DNA of 7,266 bases from an uncultured Verrucomicrobiota bacterium. Lineage in GTDB: Bacteria > Verrucomicrobiota > Kiritimatiellia > RFP12 > UBA1067. The stretch spans positions 1-7,266 of the forward strand of contig CAMZDY010000053.1 of the NCBI GenBank assembly GCA_947305585.1, given 5' to 3'. The translations under genes and the position numbers were made by a program. Under the pieces are notes generated by a model. It had not been told where the DNA came from and searched no databases. It worked only from the letters and a program-made list of their open reading frames with translations. The number at the start of each line of letters is the position of its first letter. The first letter of the stretch is position 1. Positions 1 to 5,799 of this stretch are shown piece by piece.

Positions 1-727
1 CGCTCAGCATGCACACGGTCCGCTCCACGCCCATGCCCGTATCCACGTTGTGGCGGCCGAGCGGCTCGAACTTGCCTTCCGCGTTCTTGTTGTACTGCAT
101 GAACACGTCGTTCCAGATCTCGATGTACTTGCCGCAGTGGCATCCCGGACGGCACTCGTCGGAACACTTCGCCTTGCCGGTGTCGATGAACATTTCGGTG
201 TCGGGGCCGCACGGACCCGTGGTCCCCGCCGGACCCCACCAGTTGTCTTCGCGCGGCAACCGGAAAATCCGCTCCTCGGGAATGCCCACGCTCTTCCAGA
301 TCTCCACCGCCTCTTCGTCGGCCGGAATTCCCTCTTCGCCCGCGAACACCGTGACGTTCAGCCTGGCGGGATCGAACCCGAGATGTTCGGTCAGAAACTC
401 GTAGCTCCAGGTGATGGCTTCGCGCTTGAAGTAGTCGTTGAGGCTCCAGTTGCCCAGCATCTCGAAGAAGGTAAGATGCGCCGCGTCGCCCACTTCGTCG
501 ATATCGCCCGTCCGCACACACTTCTGCACGTCCGTGAGCCGCGTTCCGGCCGGATGCTCCATCGCGCCCATCAGATACGGCACCAGCGGATGCATGCCGG
601 CCGTAGTGAAAAGGACGGTAGGATCGTTCTCCGGGATCACGCTCGCGCCCGGAATTATCGTGTGCCCCTTGGACTCGAAAAACTTGAGATACGTTTCGCG
701 CAGTTCGTCCGCAGTCAGATTCTTCAT
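1..727 (-). CDS. alaS: Alanine--tRNA ligase, N-terminal part (cut by window edge)
   Basis: This cytoplasmic class II synthetase charges tRNA-Ala with alanine. The first 242 residues are present and the rest lies beyond position 1. Visible landmarks are the N-terminal FFESKGH block (residues 17-23), NDPTVLFTTAGM (34-45, motif 1 region), HLTFFEMLGNWSLNDYFK (84-101, motif 2), GPCGPDTEMF (171-180), EIWNDVFMQY (203-212) and DTGMGVER (229-236, motif 3). The form is divergent: the usual bacterial RHHTFFEMLGNFSFGDYFK is replaced by AHLTFFEMLGNWSLNDYFK, the second Cys of GPCGPCTE is Asp, and Cys188, Cys192, Cys196 and Cys198 form a compact cluster not seen in E. coli AlaRS. ATG at 727-725 is chosen because an upstream ATG closes after four codons. 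A GAAAGG lies 14 nt upstream, rather far for a ribosome site. It follows the helical lipoprotein gene by 26 nt with no promoter visible between them. Identity is certain; whether the full protein is the short or long type cannot be seen. Confidence 0.96.
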   Translation of the reverse strand, partial: MKNLTADELRETYLKFFESKGHTIIPGASVIPENDPTVLFTTAGMHPLVPYLMGAMEHPAGTRLTDVQKCVRTGDIDEVGDAAHLTFFEMLGNWSLNDYFKREAITWSYEFLTEHLGFDPARLNVTVFAGEEGIPADEEAVEIWKSVGIPEERIFRLPREDNWWGPAGTTGPCGPDTEMFIDTGKAKCSDECRPGCHCGKYIEIWNDVFMQYNKNAEGKFEPLGRHNVDTGMGVERTVCMLS

Positions 728-753
728 TGTTTAGCCATTAGCCTTTCTTCGGA

Positions 754-1401
754 TCAAAATGAAAATTTCTTCTGGAGCCATTCCACCGGATGCTTGCGCC
801 ACAAAGTGCGCTCGCGCTCTTCCTCCTCCGCCTTGAGCCTCGCCGCTTCCTCCTCGGCCTTCAGCCGCTCCGCCTCCAGGCGCTCCCGTTCGAGCCGTTC
901 CTCCTCCGCCTTGCGCAGTTTCTCCGCTTCGCGTTCGGCGATTATCCGGTCGGTCTCGGCCTGGACGCGGTCGAACTCCTCCTTCTCTCGCCGCTTCCGC
1001 TCCAGTTTGGCCTTGTACTCGGCTTCCGCCCGGTCGCGCTTTTCCTTGAGTTCACGCCGCTTCTTCTCCGCTTCGGCTTTGCGCGCCGCCGCCTTGGCGG
1101 CATCCAGTTCCGCCCGGACCCGCTCGGCTTCCGCCTGGCGCTCGGCCTCCAACCGGGCCTGCCGCTCCTCCTCCGCCCTTTTCGCCGCCTGCTCGGCCGC
1201 TTGCCGCTCGGCCTCCAGCTTCAGCTGCGCTTCGGCCTTGGCGCGGTTCTCGGCCGCCACCCGCTCCAGCTCCAGCCGCTGCGCCTCCATCGCCGCCTGC
1301 TGCCGCGCCTCCACTTCCCGCTCGATCTTTTCAAGTTCCCGGTCGTCGGGACCGCATCCGCAGATCCCCGCCAGCAACACGATCGGCAAGAGCGGCTTCA
1401 T
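754..1401 (-). CDS. Lipoprotein that is almost entirely one long charged helix (TolA-like)
   Basis: This 215-residue protein of unknown function starts with a short lipoprotein signal, MKPLLPIVLLAGICGC, with lipobox ICGC and Cys16 as the predicted lipidated residue. Gly at position +2 would favour the outer membrane under the E. coli rule, if that rule applies here. Residues about 20-198 are an unbroken Glu/Arg/Lys/Ala-rich stretch with no proline or glycine, predicting a coiled coil or a single stable helix. LKAEEE-type units recur near its end. It closes with an aromatic/basic tail, WRKHPVEWLQKKFSF. The composition resembles the helical middle domain of TolA, but there is no TolA membrane anchor or C-terminal domain, so homology is not claimed. 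Its ATG overlaps the stop of the preceding lipoprotein gene as ATGA, so the two are probably co-translated. A structural or spacer role across the periplasm is inference. Confidence 0.85.
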   Translation of the reverse strand: MKPLLPIVLLAGICGCGPDDRELEKIEREVEARQQAAMEAQRLELERVAAENRAKAEAQLKLEAERQAAEQAAKRAEEERQARLEAERQAEAERVRAELDAAKAAARKAEAEKKRRELKEKRDRAEAEYKAKLERKRREKEEFDRVQAETDRIIAEREAEKLRKAEEERLERERLEAERLKAEEEAARLKAEEEERERTLWRKHPVEWLQKKFSF

Positions 1402-2048
1402 TTGCCCAGAAACTCCGCCACCTCGTCCATCGCCGCATAGTACCAGCTGGCGTAGACGGAAGCGTCAGGTACGTTCACGAGATCGTTGGAAAGACTCGAC
1501 GCCGTGAAGACCGGAATGAAACTGAATACGATCCTCCGGCCCTCGTGCTCGAAGCGCTTGGAGAACTTCACGTCGCCCGTCGCCGCCTCGTACACCTTGA
1601 CCATGATCGAATAGCGGAATTCCGCCCGGTCGCAGAAAGTGGCCGTGCCGAGATACGTCAGCCAGAAATCGAGCGGGTTCTGGATGTTGTCGCGCGAGGT
1701 TTCGATGTCGATGATGTAGTCGGGCTGGTTGCCGCGCACGATGAAGCCCTTGTCCTCCAGGTAGTTCACCACCAGCTTGGCGTTGGGATCCTGCACGCTC
1801 ACCGTCTGCGAATACGCCTGGGTGTACATGTAGCCGCCATGATGGTGGTGGCGCGGACCCATGTCGTACACGTAACCGTCTGACACGGTGTACTCCTGCA
1901 CGCGAAAAAGTCCCCCCGAGAACCCGAGCTTCACGCCGTTGCGCGCGCCCACGCCGCCCTGATACGGGGCGGGGGCGTAGCTGTCGGCCGTGACGCACCC
2001 GGCCAGCGCCAGCATCAACGCCGGCACCAACTTGAAAAACTTCCTCAC
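1398..2048 (-). CDS. Lipoprotein of unknown function with a His4 stretch
   Basis: This 216-residue protein is not assigned to a family. The N-terminus MRKFFKLVPALMLALAGC is a lipoprotein signal with lipobox LAGC (Cys18). Residues about 20-82 are Gly/Tyr-rich and probably loosely structured, with GPRHHHHGGY at 64-73. Residues about 85-216 look like a compact alpha/beta domain: DPNAKLVVNYLEDKGF (88-102), then DYIIDIE (110-116) and a strand-like FRYSIMVKVYEAATGDV (144-160). This pattern is common in small periplasmic lipoproteins. The start is GTG at 2048-2046: it overlaps the sialidase stop as GTGA, has GGAG eight nt upstream, and puts the signal peptide at the N-terminus. An in-frame extension to 2192 would lie inside the sialidase gene and bury the signal. 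Coupling to the sialidase suggests a shared envelope role, but nothing in the sequence shows what it is. Confidence 0.85.
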   Translation of the reverse strand: MRKFFKLVPALMLALAGCVTADSYAPAPYQGGVGARNGVKLGFSGGLFRVQEYTVSDGYVYDMGPRHHHHGGYMYTQAYSQTVSVQDPNAKLVVNYLEDKGFIVRGNQPDYIIDIETSRDNIQNPLDFWLTYLGTATFCDRAEFRYSIMVKVYEAATGDVKFSKRFEHEGRRIVFSFIPVFTASSLSNDLVNVPDASVYASWYYAAMDEVAEFLGK

Positions 2049-3268
2049 TGCTCGATCTCCAGCGTGCGCCAGTAGATGTGGCCGAACGACTCGAAGAGGA
2101 TTCCGAGCGTCTTGTCGTCCACCATGATGAGCGAGTTGTAGCTGTAGCCGCCGGTCGACTGCGGATAGATGTTCACCTGGCCCTGGTCCCACTCGATGCC
2201 GCGCGGACGCTCGCAGACGTCACGCCCGAAATACACCGTGATATCGGCCCGGTTGGCCGGCGAGAAGCACGAAGCGTAAAGCCCGCGTCCGTCCGCGCCG
2301 GTGCCCACCTTGAGGCAGGAGCCCTGCACCCAGCACGACGGCTTGATGTAGTTTTCCCACGTCCAGTGCACGAAATCGCGCGTGCGGAAGAACTCGCGGT
2401 TGTAGCCCTTGCACATCATGAGCCACGTGCCGTCGTCCAGCTCCACGATGCAGTTTTCCTGCGCGGGATGGATGGGCGTGGTGATGCGCGTGGCCTTCCA
2501 GGTCTGGCCGTCGTCTTCGGAGTACACCGCGAAACCGCGCGGACTGTTGGCAAAATCGTTGTTGGGGAAGTACTGCATGGGGATGACCACCGTGCCGGCC
2601 TTCATCAGCACGTTGCCGTCGCGGTCGTACACCGTCTTGCGCTGCACGATGCCGTGCCCTGGGCCCTCCAGAATGCCGCGGATCTTGTCGGGGTCGGTCT
2701 CGAGCTTGGGATCGGCCTCGTGCAGCGCCTTGAGTATCTCGTCGCGCACAAGCCGCATGCCCTCCCACTTGTCGTCGCGGCCCGTGCCGCGCGTCGCCAC
2801 CATGACGTCGGTAACCGACTTGCCGTCCTTGTGCGACCCCGCCAGGCCTCCGCCCGTAATCCCCATCACGAGGAAACGGTCGCTCTTGGGCATGTAGACG
2901 ATGCAGGGGTCGCCGATATTCACGTCCACCGCCACCGGCTTGGTGTCCGTGTTGGGCACGTCCACCGCCAGACGCGGCTTCTCCCACGTGCGGCCGCGAT
3001 CGGCGCTGTAGTTCTCCGCGAGGTCGATCGCCCCCGGCAGATCGTACGAACTCCAGTAGCGGCAGTCGTACACCGCAATGGCCACGTCGCCCGTCGAAAC
3101 GGCCACCGCCGGAATCCGGTAGACGCCGTTTTCGTTGCCGCCGAGCCCGTCCGCGAACGGCGATTGGCCGATCATCACGACTTCACCCAGCTTGCCGGTC
3201 ACGGCAAACGCCGACATCGCCAACGACGCCGCGCACAGCACCGCCAGGCCAAACTTCATTTTACGCAT
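2045..3268 (-). CDS. Secreted exo-alpha-sialidase, GH33 / BNR-repeat type
   Basis: This enzyme probably removes terminal sialic acids from glycans outside the cytoplasm. It has 407 residues with signal peptide MRKMKFGLAVLCAASLAMSAFA. Family hallmarks are present in order: YRIP (50-53, Arg51 of the substrate-binding Arg triad), DLP at 76-78 (Asp76, likely acid/base), Asp-box SADRGRTW (88-95), a second Asp-box SEDDGQTW (250-257), ENCIVEL (271-277, Glu271 likely the partner of the nucleophile), NRADITVYFG (339-348, Arg340) and GGYSYNSL (373-380, Tyr377 or Tyr375 as nucleophile). The middle Arg of the triad is less clear: the usual position after the Glu block reads LMMCKGYNREFF, so Arg291 is the candidate. 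The ATG at 3268 is chosen because GAGGAGG lies 6 nt upstream and the promoter lies inside the longer reading frame. It is first in an operon with two lipoproteins and alaS. A glycan other than sialic acid remains possible. Confidence 0.9.
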   Translation of the reverse strand: MRKMKFGLAVLCAASLAMSAFAVTGKLGEVVMIGQSPFADGLGGNENGVYRIPAVAVSTGDVAIAVYDCRYWSSYDLPGAIDLAENYSADRGRTWEKPRLAVDVPNTDTKPVAVDVNIGDPCIVYMPKSDRFLVMGITGGGLAGSHKDGKSVTDVMVATRGTGRDDKWEGMRLVRDEILKALHEADPKLETDPDKIRGILEGPGHGIVQRKTVYDRDGNVLMKAGTVVIPMQYFPNNDFANSPRGFAVYSEDDGQTWKATRITTPIHPAQENCIVELDDGTWLMMCKGYNREFFRTRDFVHWTWENYIKPSCWVQGSCLKVGTGADGRGLYASCFSPANRADITVYFGRDVCERPRGIEWDQGQVNIYPQSTGGYSYNSLIMVDDKTLGILFESFGHIYWRTLEIEQ

Positions 3269-3274
3269 ACTCAT

Positions 3275-3281
3275 CCTCCTC
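3275..3281 (-). promoter_or_regulatory. Strong ribosome binding site of the sialidase gene
   Basis: GAGGAGG ends 6 nt before the ATG at 3268-3266. Another ATG (3274-3272) abuts the motif directly, which is too close for normal initiation. This decides the start in favour of MRKMKF. Confidence 0.85.
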
Positions 3282-3319
3282 GGGTTAGTGTGAAACCTTA
3301 AATGGGTTGTTTTTGTAGT

Positions 3320-3348
3320 ATTATACCATATTTCCGTCCGAATGTCCA
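3320..3348 (-). promoter_or_regulatory. Sigma70-type promoter of the sialidase operon
   Basis: The -35 box is TGGACA (3348-3343, five of six consensus bases), the spacer is 17 bp, and the -10 box is TATAAT (3325-3320, perfect) preceded by TGG, an extended -10. Transcription should begin near 3313, giving a leader of about 45 nt before the sialidase ATG. The site lies in a short AT-rich island between the tRNA and the sialidase. An inverted repeat overlaps the -35 box. Confidence 0.85.
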
Positions 3349-3375
3349 GCAGAACCTGCAAAATTTTTCTGCCGG
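3346..3375. repeat. Imperfect inverted repeat overlapping the sialidase -35 box
   Basis: On the minus strand, CCGGCAGAA (3375-3367) and TTCTGCTGG (3354-3346) can pair over nine positions with one G-U pair, around a 12-nt AT-rich middle. The inner arm shares TGG with the -35 box TGGACA. No T-run follows on either strand, so it does not look like a terminator. An operator is possible but no regulator is identified. Confidence 0.5.
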
Positions 3376-3393
3376 AACGGAACGCAACCCTAT

Positions 3394-3481
3394 TGGTGCC
3401 AGAAGCGGGACTCGAACCCGCACGCCCTATACCGGGCAGGGGATTTTAAGTCCCCGGTGTCTGCCATTCCACCATTCTGGC
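3394..3481 (-). tRNA. tRNA-Leu, anticodon UAA
   Basis: An 88-nt class II tRNA with the CCA end encoded. The acceptor arm GCCAGAA pairs with TTCTGGC. The anticodon arm is GGGGA, loop CTTAAAA, TCCCC, giving anticodon UAA, which reads UUA and probably also UUG. A long variable arm, TGCCCGGTATAGGGCG, is typical of tRNA-Leu. The T arm is GCGGG TTCGAGT CCCGC. It starts 14 nt after the stop of the MCE gene, with no promoter visible between, so it is probably released from the end of the lipid-transport transcript. No clear terminator follows before the sialidase promoter. Confidence 0.97.
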
Positions 3482-3495
3482 GCGGTTTTCGTCCC

Positions 3496-4284
3496 TCACC
3501 ACCTCGAAGTCTCCGGTAGCGGAGCGGGGTCGTTGGGACGGATCAAAAGCGACGGATTCTCCTCCAGCCGGCGGCTGAGCTCCTTGAGGCTCGACGAGAG
3601 CTCCTCCAGGTTGCCGACCACCGTGCCCACCCCGGCGGACTGGCTTTCGAGGAGAATGTCCACCTGGCGCGAAATGCGCGCGGCGTTGGAGGCCACTTCC
3701 GAAATGTTGCTCCAGGCGCTCGTGAAATCCATGCTGCCGATCTGGTTCATGAGCCGCGCGGCCGCGCTGGAAAGACTGTCCATCATCGACGGCGCGGGCG
3801 GGATCATGATGTGGCGCGGACGCCACACCACCGGCTTGTCCTCCACCGGAATGTCCGGAATCTGCAGCTCGATATGGCTCAACCCCGTGATGCCGCTCGT
3901 GGAGATGGTGGCATGGAGTCCGTGCGAAACGTACTCCTTGATGATCATCTCGGCATTATATCCGTCGCTCGCCTTGAACTTGCGCCGGTCGAGCGCCATC
4001 GTCACCACGATGCTCTGGAGCGTGGACACGTCGATCTCGTAATTGGTGTAGAGCGCGGCGGCGAAGTCGATATCGCGCACTTCGCCCACCTTGACGCCGC
4101 GGAAGTCCACGCTGCTGCCGACGGAAAGTCCGCTCACCGACGTGTCGAAGCACGTCTCCACCAGCACTTCCTGGTCGGCATCGCCCACACCCGCCAGATA
4201 GACGAGCGAAGCGGCTATCGCCAGGATGCCGGCGAACACCGCGAAACCGATTTTGGCGAAACTGGCGTGATTGTCGCTAGACAT
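3496..4284 (-). CDS. mlaD: MlaD-type MCE protein, lipid-binding subunit
   Basis: This is the membrane-anchored periplasmic subunit that, in known MCE systems, forms a hexameric ring carrying lipids between the ABC core and the outer membrane. The 262-residue protein has a short cytoplasmic N-terminus and one membrane segment (about 11-31). A single MCE domain follows at about 38-145, with the signature GLSVGSSVDFRGVKVGEV at 52-69. Residues about 165-245 form a helical tail, ending in the common ENPSLLI block (242-248) and a Pro-rich end. At 262 residues it is longer than E. coli MlaD (183) because of this tail. ATG at 4284 is chosen because GGGGAG lies 6 nt upstream; it overlaps the ATPase gene by 8 nt (ATGTCTAG). 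An upstream in-frame start at 4317 would add 11 residues and lacks this ribosome site. Last protein gene of the operon; the tRNA-Leu gene follows directly. Confidence 0.92.
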   Translation of the reverse strand: MSSDNHASFAKIGFAVFAGILAIAASLVYLAGVGDADQEVLVETCFDTSVSGLSVGSSVDFRGVKVGEVRDIDFAAALYTNYEIDVSTLQSIVVTMALDRRKFKASDGYNAEMIIKEYVSHGLHATISTSGITGLSHIELQIPDIPVEDKPVVWRPRHIMIPPAPSMMDSLSSAAARLMNQIGSMDFTSAWSNISEVASNAARISRQVDILLESQSAGVGTVVGNLEELSSSLKELSRRLEENPSLLIRPNDPAPLPETSRW

Positions 4285-5020
4285 GGCATTCTCCCCGTGA
4301 AAAGAAATTGCGGACAAAAGGATCTTCGGAACTTTCCTTGAGTTCCGCCGGAACCCCGAGCGCGATCATGGCCTGACGCGACTTGTCGAACATGGCGCAG
4401 CGGTCAGCGATCTTGAAAATGCTCGGCAGCTCGTGCGTGACCACCACGAACGTCATCGCCTTCTCCGACTTCAGTTTTAGAATTAGGTTGTCGAGCGAGG
4501 CGGAAGTGACGGGATCGAGTCCCGCCGAAGGCTCGTCCAGGAACACCACCTCCGGATCGAGCGCCATCGCGCGGGCGATCGCCACCCGCTTGCGCATCCC
4601 GCCGGAGATTTCGGCCGGCATCTTCTGCGCCGCATCCGCCAGTTCAACGTCGGCCAAGAGCGCCATCGCCCGCTCGCGCCGGGCCTTTCGTCCGAGCCGC
4701 GAAAACTCCTCCAGCGGCAGCATGACGTTCTCGAGACAGTTCATGTTGCCGAAGAGCGCCCCCGACTGGTACATCACGCCGATCTTGCGGCAGAGCCTCG
4801 CGCGGGTCCGGTCGCTCCACTCCATCCCGCACACTTTGAGCCTGCCGCCCAGCACCGGGTTGAGCCCGATCATGTGCTTCATGATGGTGGACTTGCCGCA
4901 ACCGGATGTGCCCAAAAGCGCGAACACCTCGCCCTTCCGGACGTCGAACGAGACGTTCTTCAGTATCGTGGCGCCGGGATATCCCGCATCCACTTTATCC
5001 AGCTCGATCACAGGTTCCAT
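4277..5020 (-). CDS. mlaF: MlaF-type ATP-binding subunit of the MCE lipid transporter
   Basis: This cytoplasmic ATPase powers the lipid transporter by pairing with the MlaE-type permease. The 247-residue protein has all ABC motifs intact: Walker A GTSGCGKST (37-45), Q-loop Gln85 in MYQSGALF, signature ISGGMRKR (138-145), Walker B VVFLDEP (158-164) with catalytic Glu163, and H-loop His196. SGGM followed by KR-AIARA is typical of the Mla/MCE branch. ATG at 5020 overlaps the permease gene by 13 nt. A GTG three codons later would give a 4-nt GTGA overlap and is an alternative; neither has a strong ribosome site, so the gene is probably translated by coupling. A longer in-frame extension to 5179 lies inside the permease gene and looks like out-of-frame noise. 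A small patch near 4470-4487 uses AT-rich codons (CTA ATT CTA AAA), unlike the rest. Confidence 0.95.
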   Translation of the reverse strand: MEPVIELDKVDAGYPGATILKNVSFDVRKGEVFALLGTSGCGKSTIMKHMIGLNPVLGGRLKVCGMEWSDRTRARLCRKIGVMYQSGALFGNMNCLENVMLPLEEFSRLGRKARRERAMALLADVELADAAQKMPAEISGGMRKRVAIARAMALDPEVVFLDEPSAGLDPVTSASLDNLILKLKSEKAMTFVVVTHELPSIFKIADRCAMFDKSRQAMIALGVPAELKESSEDPFVRNFFSRGECHV

Positions 5021-5799
5021 GCGTAACAGATCACCGCCAATATTCCGTCCGCGAGCGCGATGGACACGATTCCGCCCACCACTGCCGCAGTGGCCGCGCG
5101 CCCCACTCCGTCGGCCGTATTCTGGGTACGCATGCCCGCCGAGCACCCCACGAGCCCCACCAGGAGCCCGAAGAGACACGCCTTGCCCAGTCCGAACAGA
5201 ATCATGAACGTGTCGGCGGTGGCGGCCACGTGGCGCCAGAATACGGCGTTGGGCACGTTCATCATTTCCAGCACGATCGCCCCGCCCACGAGTCCGGCCA
5301 GTTCCGCGAAGATGGTGAGGATCGGCATCGCCAGAATCGCCGCCGCCACCCGGGGCATCACCAGAAACCGGACGGGCGGCAGTCCCATCGTCGTCAAGGC
5401 GTCAAGCTCTTCGTCCACCTTCATGGTGCCGATCTCCGCCGCGAACGCCGACCCGGACCGTCCCGCCAGGATGATGGCCGTGACGAGCGGACCCAGTTCG
5501 CGGAAAAGTCCGATGGTGATGAGGTCGGAAACGTATATCTCCACCCCGAACTGCTGCAGCGCCGCGGCCGACTGGAACGAGAGGATCACGCCCAGGAGAA
5601 ACCCGATCCCCCCGCAGATCGGCAACCCGTCAAACGCAGCCCGCTCGAACGCCAGCGCGGCGTCGCCGAAACGAAACCGGCCCGGATGCACGAGCATCCC
5701 CAGCCATTCCTTGGTCGTCTCGCCCAGGAACGAAAGGTTCCCGTGAAAACCCTTGAACAGCGCCAGCCAGCGCCGGCCCATGCTGTCGAACAGCGCCAT
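5008..5799 (-). CDS. mlaE: MlaE-type permease of the MCE lipid transporter
   Basis: This inner-membrane permease of the MCE ABC transporter, in known systems a dimer, moves phospholipids between membrane and MCE ring. The 263-residue length matches the family. An amphipathic N-terminal region (about 20-45) is followed by several membrane segments, roughly 58-80, 95-115, 148-178, 195-222 and 235-260. The family core RELGPLVTAIILAGRSGSAF (100-119) is followed by AEIGTMKVDEELDALTTMG (121-139), the permease loop that contacts the ATPase. ATG at 5799 shares one base with the preceding TAA (TAATG) and has no evident ribosome site of its own, so translation is probably coupled. A much longer in-frame extension to 6330 overlaps the lipoprotein gene in another frame and lacks family similarity. 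No separate MlaB or MlaC gene is seen in the operon. Confidence 0.95.
   Translation of the reverse strand: MALFDSMGRRWLALFKGFHGNLSFLGETTKEWLGMLVHPGRFRFGDAALAFERAAFDGLPICGGIGFLLGVILSFQSAAALQQFGVEIYVSDLITIGLFRELGPLVTAIILAGRSGSAFAAEIGTMKVDEELDALTTMGLPPVRFLVMPRVAAAILAMPILTIFAELAGLVGGAIVLEMMNVPNAVFWRHVAATADTFMILFGLGKACLFGLLVGLVGCSAGMRTQNTADGVGRAATAAVVGGIVSIALADGILAVICYAWNL

Noticed and set aside
50..1507. Long open frame on the plus strand (485 codons)
   Set aside because: It lies antisense to alaS, the helical lipoprotein and part of the next gene. Its Ser/Arg/Ala-rich stretch is the mirror of the Glu/Arg/Ala helix gene, and the opposite strand has clear family motifs, signals and overlaps.
2078..3301. 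Long open frame on the plus strand opposite the sialidase (407 codons)
   Set aside because: It is rich in His/Arg/Val/Ala with no domain pattern, as expected for a shadow frame in GC-rich DNA. The sialidase frame carries the catalytic motifs.
3394..3481. tRNA-Leu gene as an integration site for a mobile element
   Set aside because: No integrase gene, direct repeat of the tRNA 3' end or foreign-looking cargo is visible on either side.
3511..3524. Five-pair hairpin CTCCG/CGGAG near the end of the MCE gene
   Set aside because: It lies inside coding sequence, is short, and has no T-run, so it is not a terminator.
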